The translations under genes and the position numbers were made by a program. A DNA stretch of 6,934 nt from an uncultured Clostridia bacterium (GTDB lineage: Bacteria; Bacillota; Clostridia; TANB77; CAG-508). The notes under the pieces are model-generated. The model made no database searches and had not been told where the DNA came from. It saw only the letters and a program-made list of their open reading frames with translations. Of the stretch, positions 1-5,079 are shown one piece after another; positions within the stretch are counted from its first letter, which is position 1, and the number at the start of each line of letters is the position of its first letter. Location of the stretch: positions 1 to 6,934 of the forward strand of contig CANRQH010000068.1 of NCBI GenBank assembly GCA_947632745.1, read 5' to 3'.

Positions 1-2
1 AT

Positions 3-92
3 GTAATTGAAAAAGCGGAAATAAATAAAAATTCTAAAATTGAAAAAGAAATAGAAAGAACAGGAGTAGTAGTATATCAAAAGTTAAAATAG
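3..92 (+). CDS. C-terminal end of a gene cut by the left edge, possibly a nucleotidyltransferase-fold protein
   Basis: Only the last 29 codons and a TAG stop are present; the other two forward frames stop within the first nine bases. The visible tail is charged and helical (KIEKEIERTG) and ends GVVVYQKLK. A tail of this form, a basic/acidic helix followed by a G-V-V-x-Y strand, is common at the end of small MNT-type nucleotidyltransferase-domain proteins, often the antitoxin-like partner of a HEPN protein. With so little sequence this is only a suggestion. The reading frame and stop are clear, and A+T content and codon use match the rest of the window. No hairpin terminator is obvious in the next 120 bases. 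Confidence 0.55.
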   Translation, partial: VIEKAEINKNSKIEKEIERTGVVVYQKLK

Positions 93-106
93 TGTAAATT
101 TAATAA

Positions 107-135
107 TTGATATTTAACAAAAAATTCATTATATA
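107..135 (+). promoter_or_regulatory. Weak candidate sigma-A promoter for the two-gene unknown operon
   Basis: TTGATA at 107-112 is followed after 17 bases by TATATA at 130-135. The -35 is good (5 of 6) and the -10 is mediocre (4 of 6). It would start transcription near 142 and give a leader of about 75 bases before the ATG at 216. The region is so A+T rich that such matches arise easily by chance. The stretch 93-215 shows nothing else recognisable apart from the ribosome binding site AGAGGGA at 203-209. Confidence 0.3.
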
Positions 136-215
136 TGCAATAAAACAGTTCACTAATTTACAATAAAAAAATTAAGAATAAATCGTAATAAAGATTAGTA
201 AAAGAGGGAATAAAA

Positions 216-1289
216 ATGGATGAAAAAAGATGTATATTATGTAATAAACCATATAATTATAAATATGAAATGTTTGGAAGAGGATGTTTAGATAATTTAT
301 ATGATTTATTGGGATTTTCAAAATCACCTAGAATAATTTGGAATAAAGAATTAAATTTATGTACAAAAATAGCATGGAAAAATCATAAATTTTTTCTTAA
401 TAAAAAGAAAAAGTATGCTCTAGCACAGAAATATATAGCTTTAACTTATCTAAATATGATGAATTATGAAGCTCTAAACGATATAAAAGAACAAATTTCG
501 AATGATATAAAAAAGATTAAAGTATTTTCCGAAAACATAGTAGAAACAGTTTCTTTCTCATTAAATGAAATATATAAATTGTATAATTATACACAAAAAT
601 TTAATGAAATTTTAAAAGAAGTAAAAAAAGTTATTTGGGAAGAAGTAGATGAAAAGGTTGCAGAAGGTTTTATAAAAAGTTTGAGTTTTATATTTGATGA
701 AACAAAAAAGGCAAATCCAATTTCATATGCTGTGTTTTATTCAATGCAATATACATTTTGGCAAGTTGTAGTTGTTGGAGGAATATTAGCAGATATGAAA
801 TTATCTGCTAGATTATTATCTAATTCCTTATCGATATTTGGAAAAGAACCACATGACCTTGTAATTGATGATGAAGAAACTATCACAGATATAAAAACAA
901 GTGAAGAATTTAATAATAAAATAAAAGAACTTATAGAAAAATACTGTAAAGATAAAGATAAATTTGTGGGTAATAGTTTAGATAATGAGGATTGCAAAAT
1001 TGAATTTAATAATGAAGATTTATTTTTATCCATACATGGTTCGCCAACAAACATAGTTATAGAAAAAAATGAAGATGAAACATGGAATGTAAATATGGAG
1101 ATAATTGATACTTATGATTTTACAGATTTTAAAAATTTGAAAGAATATATGACATCAAATAATTCGCTACTAATGAGTATATTTTCAAGTATATTAAATA
1201 ATTTTGGTGTTGCTTCAAGTGAATATGGAGTTATCAAACCATATAAAGTTACGATAAAAGTACAGCAAAATAATTATATAGTAAAATAA
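216..1289 (+). CDS. Unknown 357-residue protein with N-terminal Cys cluster and C-terminal IxDTYDFT domain
   Basis: I do not recognise this family. The start is supported by AGAGGGA six bases upstream of the ATG. Residues 6-24 hold C6-x2-C9 and then GRGC ending at C24, with C49 further on; this looks like a small zinc-binding finger in which C6, C9, C24 and perhaps C49 are ligands. Residues about 80-160 are charged and probably helical. Residues about 168-206 are unusually hydrophobic (FWQVVVVGGILA) and could be a buried helical pair or a membrane-inserting segment; no signal peptide is present. The last 100 residues look like a beta-rich domain with LFLSIHG, then MEIIDTYDFTDF (about 298-309), then YGVIKPYKVTIKV. 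D-x-YDF motifs of this kind occur at the ends of some colicin-like and polymorphic toxins, but that link is a weak inference. The next gene begins 13 bases after the stop and is surely co-transcribed. Confidence 0.8.
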   Translation: MDEKRCILCNKPYNYKYEMFGRGCLDNLYDLLGFSKSPRIIWNKELNLCTKIAWKNHKFFLNKKKKYALAQKYIALTYLNMMNYEALNDIKEQISNDIKKIKVFSENIVETVSFSLNEIYKLYNYTQKFNEILKEVKKVIWEEVDEKVAEGFIKSLSFIFDETKKANPISYAVFYSMQYTFWQVVVVGGILADMKLSARLLSNSLSIFGKEPHDLVIDDEETITDIKTSEEFNNKIKELIEKYCKDKDKFVGNSLDNEDCKIEFNNEDLFLSIHGSPTNIVIEKNEDETWNVNMEIIDTYDFTDFKNLKEYMTSNNSLLMSIFSSILNNFGVASSEYGVIKPYKVTIKVQQNNYIVK

Positions 1290-1302
1290 AAGGGGAGATT
1301 GT

Positions 1303-2136
1303 ATGAAAAATAAAAAGATTATAGTATTAATAACAATAATAATTATTATTATAACTATATCTTTTTTATCTATAGAAACCTCAAAATTATTTTATGCAAT
1401 AAAGGGTGATATAGATTATCAAAATTTAGGATTACAAATAAAAGATAATAATATAGAATATTGTACAAAATATGGATATGATAGATTTGGAAAATATAAA
1501 GTATATAAGATAAAAAATTATTATAGTGATAGTATGGATACTTATAAAATTCAACTAGAAAACAGTAAACTATGGAGTAAGAACAAATTTTATGAATATA
1601 TAATGAACGAATTTTATGAAATTAATGGTAATGAAACCATCAAAATAGACAGAGATGATTTATATTATTACCATATTAAAGGTGTGTATTCAATATTTGA
1701 TTTGAAAAATGCAAAATTATATTATTTTGAAAATGGTATTTTTAATAGCCATAAGGATTACAGTGAAATTTTAGGAATAAAAACAAGTAGCTATAAAACA
1801 AGAGAGATATATAGTGTAAGAGGTGGTCCACAAAATGATGGTACAGATTATTATACATATGAATTTAATGAAGAACAAGGAAAAGAAATAATAAAAACTT
1901 TAGAGAAAAGTCCGAAATGGAGCAAAAACAAGTTAGAAGATGATAGACTAGACGATTTTGAATATAATGAAGAAGTGCTTTCAATAAAAAATGGATACTA
2001 TCATTATGAAAAAGTGTGTAGAACAAGTGATGAAAATAAAAAATATAATTTTACAGATGAAGAAGCGACTGGGTGGGAGATAGGAGTTTATGATGTAGAC
2101 AAAAATATTTTATATTACTATTGGACAAGTTATTAA
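1303..2136 (+). CDS. Unknown single-span membrane-anchored protein with an internally duplicated outer domain
   Basis: I do not recognise this 277-residue protein. Its start has AGGGGAG at 1291-1297, five bases upstream. Residues 5-23 form an almost pure Ile/Leu/Val/Thr transmembrane helix after a basic N-terminus (MKNKK). There is no lipobox Cys, so it is probably an uncleaved anchor with the rest outside the membrane. The remainder is rich in Tyr, Asp and Lys. Two similar units are visible. The first has SKLWSKNK (88-95), LYYYH (120-124) and FDLKNAKLYYF (132-142). The second has SPKWSKNK (203-210), GYYHY (231-235) and YDVDKNILYYYW (263-274). The order W-S-K-N-K, Tyr cluster, then a D-x-x-x-x-L-Y-Y strand is kept in both, which indicates an ancient tandem duplication. 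It shares an operon with the preceding Cys-cluster protein and may act with it. Its last 12 codons are repeated downstream of the ATPase gene. Confidence 0.8.
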   Translation: MKNKKIIVLITIIIIIITISFLSIETSKLFYAIKGDIDYQNLGLQIKDNNIEYCTKYGYDRFGKYKVYKIKNYYSDSMDTYKIQLENSKLWSKNKFYEYIMNEFYEINGNETIKIDRDDLYYYHIKGVYSIFDLKNAKLYYFENGIFNSHKDYSEILGIKTSSYKTREIYSVRGGPQNDGTDYYTYEFNEEQGKEIIKTLEKSPKWSKNKLEDDRLDDFEYNEEVLSIKNGYYHYEKVCRTSDENKKYNFTDEEATGWEIGVYDVDKNILYYYWTSY

Positions 2137-2179
2137 AATAGGCAGGAGCTGGGCTCTTGCTTTTATGTATTTACTTTTT
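2097..2179 (+). repeat. Direct repeat copy 1 (gene 3' end plus terminator)
   Basis: This 83-base segment matches 3602-3684 without gaps at a constant offset of 1505. The first 53 bases (2097-2149) are identical. Only six later positions differ: 2150-2153, 2157 and 2161, all in the terminator loop or the 3' side of its stem. Copy 1 covers the last 12 codons and stop of the membrane-protein gene and its terminator. The two copies enclose the ATPase gene. Confidence 0.95.
2141..2161 (+). terminator. Intrinsic terminator of the two-gene unknown operon
   Basis: GGCAGGAG (2141-2148) pairs with CTCTTGCT (2154-2161) over 8 base pairs, two of them G-U (2141/2161 and 2145/2157), around a five-base loop. 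It starts four bases after the stop codon. T-rich sequence follows (TTTTATGTATTTACTTTTTT), although the T run right at the stem is short. The second repeat copy carries the same hairpin without wobble pairs. Confidence 0.75.
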
Positions 2180-2203
2180 TGAAGATTTATGAAAATACAT
2201 AAA
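2162..2203. repeat. Perfect 11-bp inverted repeat after the terminator
   Basis: TTTATGTATTT (2162-2172) is exactly complementary to AAATACATAAA (2193-2203), with a 20-base spacer. The left arm belongs to the 83-bp direct repeat, whereas the right arm lies beyond its end and is absent after the second copy. It could form an A+T-rich hairpin in read-through RNA. No function is evident, and the low complexity makes partial chance origin possible. Confidence 0.6.
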
Positions 2204-2206
2204 TGA

Positions 2207-2260
2207 AATATTCTATTACGAAAAAAGTTGGAAATCCAAAAAAATTCGTAATAGAATATT
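2207..2260. repeat. Perfect 16-bp inverted repeat abutting the ATPase promoter
   Basis: AATATTCTATTACGAA (2207-2222) is exactly complementary to TTCGTAATAGAATATT (2245-2260). The 22-base spacer contains a smaller nested stem, TTGGA/TCCAA (2228-2232/2235-2239). The last two bases of the right arm are the first two of the -35 hexamer at 2259. Because it lies upstream of the expected transcription start it is not in the ATPase leader. It could be an operator, a cruciform, or a hairpin that blocks read-through from upstream. Sixteen perfect pairs are well beyond chance. Confidence 0.8.
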
Positions 2261-2287
2261 GACTTTATAATAATAACTTTATATAAT
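2259..2287 (+). promoter_or_regulatory. Near-consensus sigma-A promoter of the ATPase gene
   Basis: TTGACT (2259-2264) and a perfect TATAAT (2282-2287) are separated by 17 bases. The predicted start is near 2294, leaving a leader of only about 17 bases that is filled by the ribosome binding site AGAGAGG (2297-2303) before the ATG at 2311. A strong dedicated promoter means the ATPase is transcribed independently of the upstream operon. Confidence 0.85.
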
Positions 2288-2310
2288 GTTATTGAAAGAG
2301 AGGAAAAAAT

Positions 2311-3564
2311 ATGTATATTAAACGAGATGATTATTTGAATAAACTAATAGCAAGGCAAAAAAATGGATTAGTTAAAATTATAACTGGTCTCAGAAGGTCA
2401 GGAAAATCATATCTATTGTTTAATATTTTCAAAAAATATTTAATTGAAAAGGGAATAGAAAAATCTCATATTATTTCTATAGCATTAGATGATTTATCAA
2501 ATGAAAAATTGAGAAATCCATATAATATGTTAGAATTTATAAAAGAAAAAATAGTAGATGATGATTTATATTATATTATGTTAGATGAAGTTCAGTATTT
2601 AGAAAGATTTGAAGAAGTTTTAAATAGTTTAATGCATATTGAAAATGTTGATATTTATGTAACAGGAAGTAATTCAAAATTTTTATCTTCTGATGTAATA
2701 ACAGAATTTAGGGGACGTGGAGATGAAATACATGTTTATCCATTAAGTTTTAGGGAATTTATTTCAGTATATGAGGGCACAAAAGAAGAGGCTTGGGATA
2801 AATATTTTACTTATGGAGGTATGCCACTTGTACTATCATATAATACACCACAAGAAAAATCTGAATATTTACAATCTTTATTTGATAAGGTGTATGTTTC
2901 AGATATTATTGAAAGACATAAAGTAAGAAATAAAGAAGAATTGGATGAACTTTTAGATATTTTATCATCTTCAATAGGTTCACTTACAAATCCATTAAAA
3001 TTATCTAAGACATATAAAAGCGAAAAAAACAAAGTTATTAGCGATAAAACAATAAATAATTACATAGGATATTTTGAAGATTCATTTTTAATAAATAAGG
3101 CAAAAAGATATAACATAAAAGGAAAAAAATATATAAACTCTCCTTATAAATTTTATTTTGAAGATATTGGTTTAAGAAATGCAAGAATAAACTTTAGACA
3201 AACAGAAGAAAACCATATAATGGAAAATATTATATATAATGAACTTAAAGTTCGTGGATATAATGTCGATGTAGGGGTTGTCGAAGTTTTTGATACAGAT
3301 AGTAATGGAAAAACAATATTTAAAAATTATGAAGTTGACTTTATTGCAACACAAGGAAGTAAAAAGTATTATATTCAGTCAGCATTTAATATGAATAGTG
3401 AAGAAAAAGAAAAACAAGAAAAAAAATCACTTATAAATATTGATGATTCATTTAAAAAGATTATTGTTGTAAAAGAAAATATTATGGCAAGAAGGGATGA
3501 AAATGGAATTACAACTATTGGAATATATAATTTCCTTTTAGATGAAAAAAGTTTAGAATTATAA
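2311..3564 (+). CDS. AAA_14/DUF4143-family ATP-binding protein
   Basis: This 417-residue protein has the layout of the AAA_14 plus DUF4143 family, whose members are usually about 380-450 residues. Visible ATPase motifs are the Walker A G-L-R-R-S-G-K-S (26-33), the Walker B with YYIMLDEVQ (87-95), a sensor-type strand YVTGSNSKF (116-124), and RGRG (134-137) with arginines placed to act as fingers. Residues about 195-270 look like a winged-helix segment (KTINNYIGYFEDSFL). The C-terminal third has the usual PD-(D/E)xK-like pattern of this family: HxxE (E305), NEL with E311, EVDF (341-344) and YYIQSA (353-358). Family members are widespread and often multicopy in gut anaerobes; their role is poorly known, and whether the nuclease-like part is active is unclear. 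The start follows AGAGAGG at seven bases. The gene has its own promoter and sits between the 83-bp direct repeats, so it may be a later arrival. Confidence 0.93.
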   Translation: MYIKRDDYLNKLIARQKNGLVKIITGLRRSGKSYLLFNIFKKYLIEKGIEKSHIISIALDDLSNEKLRNPYNMLEFIKEKIVDDDLYYIMLDEVQYLERFEEVLNSLMHIENVDIYVTGSNSKFLSSDVITEFRGRGDEIHVYPLSFREFISVYEGTKEEAWDKYFTYGGMPLVLSYNTPQEKSEYLQSLFDKVYVSDIIERHKVRNKEELDELLDILSSSIGSLTNPLKLSKTYKSEKNKVISDKTINNYIGYFEDSFLINKAKRYNIKGKKYINSPYKFYFEDIGLRNARINFRQTEENHIMENIIYNELKVRGYNVDVGVVEVFDTDSNGKTIFKNYEVDFIATQGSKKYYIQSAFNMNSEEKEKQEKKSLINIDDSFKKIIVVKENIMARRDENGITTIGIYNFLLDEKSLEL

Positions 3565-3601
3565 TTTAAGTAACAAATATGATTAATTTGAATTTTATTA
3601 C

Positions 3602-3641
3602 AGACAAAAATATTTTATATTACTATTGGACAAGTTATTAA
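3602..3641 (+). pseudogene. Remnant of the 3' end of the membrane-protein gene or a paralog
   Basis: These bases encode the same last 12 residues (DKNILYYYWTSY) and TAA stop as the 277-residue membrane protein. Upstream in frame only MINLNFIT can be read, from an ATG at 3579 with no ribosome binding site, and it does not resemble the corresponding part of the full gene. It is therefore a leftover gene end, from either a duplication or a former tandem paralog, and is unlikely to be expressed as a protein. Confidence 0.75.
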
Positions 3642-3645
3642 AATA

Positions 3646-3666
3646 GGCAGGAGCACAACTCCTGCC
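3646..3666 (+). terminator. Intrinsic terminator used by the ATPase gene (duplicated copy)
   Basis: GGCAGGAG (3646-3653) and CTCCTGCC (3659-3666) form a perfect 8-bp G+C-rich stem with a five-base loop, followed by TTTATGTATTTACTTTTT. It came with the direct repeat, and as no other good hairpin follows the ATPase stop it is the likely terminator for that gene. The A/T-rich sequence before the stem may let it also stop transcripts from the convergent spore-protein gene. Confidence 0.85.
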
Positions 3667-3674
3667 TTTATGTA

Positions 3675-3705
3675 TTTACTTTTTGGACAAGCCACTCAAA
3701 GTAAA
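3675..3705. repeat. Imperfect inverted repeat spanning the end of repeat copy 2
   Basis: TTTACTTT (3675-3682) pairs with AAAGTAAA (3698-3705). Inside, TGG (3684-3686) can pair with CCA (3692-3694), leaving a small internal bulge and the loop ACAAG. The right edge of the 83-bp repeat (3684) falls inside this hairpin. No T run follows, so it is not a clear terminator. From 3706 to 3743 nothing recognisable is seen. Confidence 0.45.
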
Positions 3706-3743
3706 CTTATAAAACCAAGAATAATACTTCTGCCATAAATTAT

Positions 3744-3763
3744 AAAAGAGCAAAATCTCTTCT
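3744..3763 (-). terminator. Probable terminator of the spore-protein gene
   Basis: On the minus strand AGAAGAG, the loop ATTTTG and CTCTTTT form a 7-bp stem with one G-U pair. It begins 24 bases after the stop codon and ends in a short T run followed by ATAAT. The stem is short and A+T rich, so it may be weak; the stronger hairpin at 3646-3666 lies further along and could serve as back-up. Confidence 0.5.
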
Positions 3764-3786
3764 AATAATTAATAATGGTATAGTAA

Positions 3787-3996
3787 CTATTTGTTAGCCA
3801 TGTTGTTTTCAACTTGTTGGATCATTTTCTTAACCATGTTACCACCGATTCTTCCAGCATCTCTTGAAGATAAATCACCATTGTAACCATCTTTTAAAGT
3901 TACACCAACTTCGCTAGCTACTTCATATTTGAATTTATCTAAAGCATCCATAGCTTCTGGAACTAATTTTCTGTTACTGTTATTTGAATTTGCCAT
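3787..3996 (-). CDS. Alpha/beta-type small acid-soluble spore protein (SASP)
   Basis: This 69-residue protein matches the alpha/beta SASP family over its whole length, and family members are usually 60-75 residues. It binds DNA in the forespore, holds it in an A-like form that resists UV, heat and peroxide damage, and is degraded at germination to supply amino acids. The first conserved block is ALDKFKYEVASEVGV (18-32), including the expected GPR protease cleavage site after E25 (YE-VAS). The second block is GYNGDLSSRDAGRIGG (37-52) followed by NMVKKMI (53-59). The start is set by an excellent AGGAGGTG (4004-4011), seven bases upstream. It is a single-gene unit, convergent with the ATPase and divergent from the HAD gene, with a candidate sigma-G promoter. 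Base composition is somewhat less A+T rich than its neighbours, as expected for a highly conserved, strongly expressed gene. Which numbered ssp paralog it is cannot be told. Confidence 0.97.
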   Translation of the reverse strand: MANSNNSNRKLVPEAMDALDKFKYEVASEVGVTLKDGYNGDLSSRDAGRIGGNMVKKMIQQVENNMANK

Positions 3997-4036
3997 TTTA
4001 TTTCACCTCCTGTTAATATTAACATTTACATTTTTA

Positions 4037-4059
4037 TAGAAAAAATTTTCTTTTTTCTA
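4037..4059. repeat. 9-bp inverted repeat at the expected 5' end of the spore-protein mRNA
   Basis: TAGAAAAAA (4037-4045) and TTTTTTCTA (4051-4059) are exact complements with the five-base loop TTTTC. If the minus-strand promoter at 4065-4094 is used, transcription starts near 4058, so this hairpin would form right at the 5' end of the mRNA, where such stems can protect against decay. The arms are mostly A and T runs, so chance is possible. Confidence 0.45.
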
Positions 4060-4064
4060 AAATA

Positions 4065-4094
4065 TAGAATGCTCAGAAATATAAAAAAATAAAC
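4065..4094 (-). promoter_or_regulatory. Candidate sigma-G (forespore) promoter of the spore-protein gene
   Basis: On the minus strand, CATTCTA at 4071-4065 fits the sigma-G/sigma-F -10 pattern CATWHTA. Exactly 18 bases upstream, GTTTA at 4094-4090 matches the -35 pattern GHATR at four of five positions. The predicted start is near 4058, giving a leader of about 60 bases. Alpha/beta SASP genes are classically under sigma-G, which supports the assignment. Confidence 0.55.
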
Positions 4095-4117
4095 AGAAAA
4101 ATTTTGGAAATTAAAAT

Positions 4118-4162
4118 AAAAAAATTTTTTAAGTTGTAAAAAATCAAAAAAAAGGTTATAAT
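4118..4162 (+). promoter_or_regulatory. Sigma-A promoter of the HAD phosphatase gene, with an A/T tract upstream
   Basis: TTGTAA (4134-4139) and a perfect TATAAT (4157-4162) lie 17 bases apart. An A7T6 tract (4118-4130) sits just upstream of the -35, where an UP-like element would be. Transcription is expected to start near 4169, which is downstream of the ATG at 4165 and so rules that start out. Confidence 0.75.
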
Positions 4163-4197
4163 ATATGCGAAAAATTAAGAAAGGAACTAGAGAAAAA

Positions 4198-5070
4198 ATG
4201 TATAAAATGATTGCTGTTGACCTTGATGGCACAATGCTTAACAGTTATGGCGAAGTCACAGAAAATACAAAAAGAGTAGTAAAACAAACGGAAAAAAAAG
4301 GAACAGATGTAGTAATTGCATCAGGAAGAACAATAGATTCAATAAAAGAAATTGCAGAAGATATTGGTACTTCAAATTACATTATAGCTGGAAATGGTGC
4401 AGTTTTATATGATATGAAATCAAAAAAAATTTTATACGAAAACTATATACCATTAAATAAAGCATTAGAAATAATTAATATTTGTGAACAAAATAGTATA
4501 TATTATAATGTTTACACAAATAAATCAATAATAGCAGATAGTTTAAGATATAATGTTTTATACTACTATAAAGAAAATTTAAAAAAAGAAGATTCTAAAA
4601 AAACAAGTATTACATTGGTAGATAATATTCCAAATTATATAAAAGAAATGAAAAATGAAAAAATAATGAAAATTATTGTATGTGATATAACAAAATCTGT
4701 ATTTAATTCGATAATAAAGATGTTTACACCTGTGCAAGATGTAGATGTTTTGGATATTTCACACATGGTAAGAAAAATTATAAGACATGGTTCAACACAA
4801 GTTCCAATAGAATATTATTACACTGAAATTTCAATGGAAAATGTAAACAAATGGAATGCAATACAATTTTTAATAAATAAATTAAATATAAAAAAAGAAG
4901 AGGTTATAACTATTGGAGATAACATGAATGATAAAGAAATGATTGAACAAGCAGGACTTGGAATTGCAATGGAAAACAGTGTGCCAAAGGTAAAAGAAAT
5001 GGCAGATTATGTAACAGAAGACAATAATAATGAAGGAGTAGCAAAAGCTATTGAAAAATTTGTGAAATAG
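4198..5070 (+). CDS. Cof-type HAD-superfamily hydrolase (small-molecule phosphatase)
   Basis: This cytoplasmic Mg2+-dependent phosphatase of the HAD IIB (Cof/YbjI-like) group has 290 residues, against a usual 260-290. Motif I is DLDGT (8-12), with nucleophile D8 and acid/base D10. Motif II is ASGR, with S42. The motif III lysine is K218 in NKWNAI, and motif IV is GDNMND (240-245), with metal ligands D241 and D245. The C2-type cap lies at about 80-190, just after the characteristic GNGAVLYD. Substrates of this group are sugar phosphates, nucleotides or cofactor phosphates and cannot be told from sequence. The frame is open further upstream, to an ATG at 4165. I chose 4198 because the promoter would start RNA near 4169, AAAGGAA (4180-4186) lies 11 bases before 4198, and family members begin immediately before the motif I strand. 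No terminator is seen after the stop, and the next promoter overlaps its 3' end. Confidence 0.93.
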   Translation: MYKMIAVDLDGTMLNSYGEVTENTKRVVKQTEKKGTDVVIASGRTIDSIKEIAEDIGTSNYIIAGNGAVLYDMKSKKILYENYIPLNKALEIINICEQNSIYYNVYTNKSIIADSLRYNVLYYYKENLKKEDSKKTSITLVDNIPNYIKEMKNEKIMKIIVCDITKSVFNSIIKMFTPVQDVDVLDISHMVRKIIRHGSTQVPIEYYYTEISMENVNKWNAIQFLINKLNIKKEEVITIGDNMNDKEMIEQAGLGIAMENSVPKVKEMADYVTEDNNNEGVAKAIEKFVK

Positions 5071-5079
5071 CTGTATAAT
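5051..5079 (+). promoter_or_regulatory. Sigma-A promoter of the copZ-copA operon inside the 3' end of the HAD gene
   Basis: TTGAAA (5051-5056) and a perfect TATAAT (5074-5079) are 17 bases apart. The -35 lies in the last codons of the HAD gene and the -10 just after its stop. The start is predicted near 5086, with a leader of about 54 bases. The leader holds a small TAAAG/CTTTA dyad (5104-5117). I see no CopY box (TACAnnTGTA) and no G+C-rich CsoR-type palindrome. Confidence 0.65.

Larger units (their letters stand above)
3602..3684 (+). repeat. Direct repeat copy 2 downstream of the ATPase gene
   Basis: This is the second copy of the 83-base repeat at 2097-2179, identical over its first 53 bases and 77 of 83 overall. 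Similarity stops abruptly at both sides: 3601 differs from 2096, and after 3684 the sequences diverge. It starts 37 bases after the ATPase stop codon. At 83 bases with several differences it is too long and too diverged to be a normal target-site duplication. Confidence 0.95.

Noticed and set aside
737..1054. Minus-strand open frame of 105 codons
   Set aside because: It lies wholly inside the 357-residue gene, has no ribosome binding site and gives a low-complexity Ser/Leu product.
2811..3354. Two short minus-strand frames (2811-3032 and 3172-3354)
   Set aside because: Both are antisense to the clearly coding ATPase gene and have no start signals.
3579..3641. A 20-residue small gene starting at ATG 3579
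   Set aside because: It has no ribosome binding site or nearby promoter, and its last 12 codons are simply the repeated end of the upstream gene; a gene remnant explains it better.
2097..3684. Target-site duplication of a transposon
   Set aside because: The repeat is 83 bp with six differences, far too long for a usual target duplication, and no transposase, integrase or terminal inverted repeats bound the unit.
3683..3691. TTGGACAAG appears again just after repeat copy 2, as within the repeat itself
   Set aside because: Nine bases only, with no flanking similarity; it may be a trace of slippage but cannot be told from chance.
4026..4232. Minus-strand frame of 68 codons with a hydrophobic, Phe/Tyr/Ile-rich product
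   Set aside because: It runs through the A/T-rich divergent promoter region and the HAD start, lacks a ribosome binding site, and its hydrophobicity comes from A/T tracts rather than a designed membrane segment.
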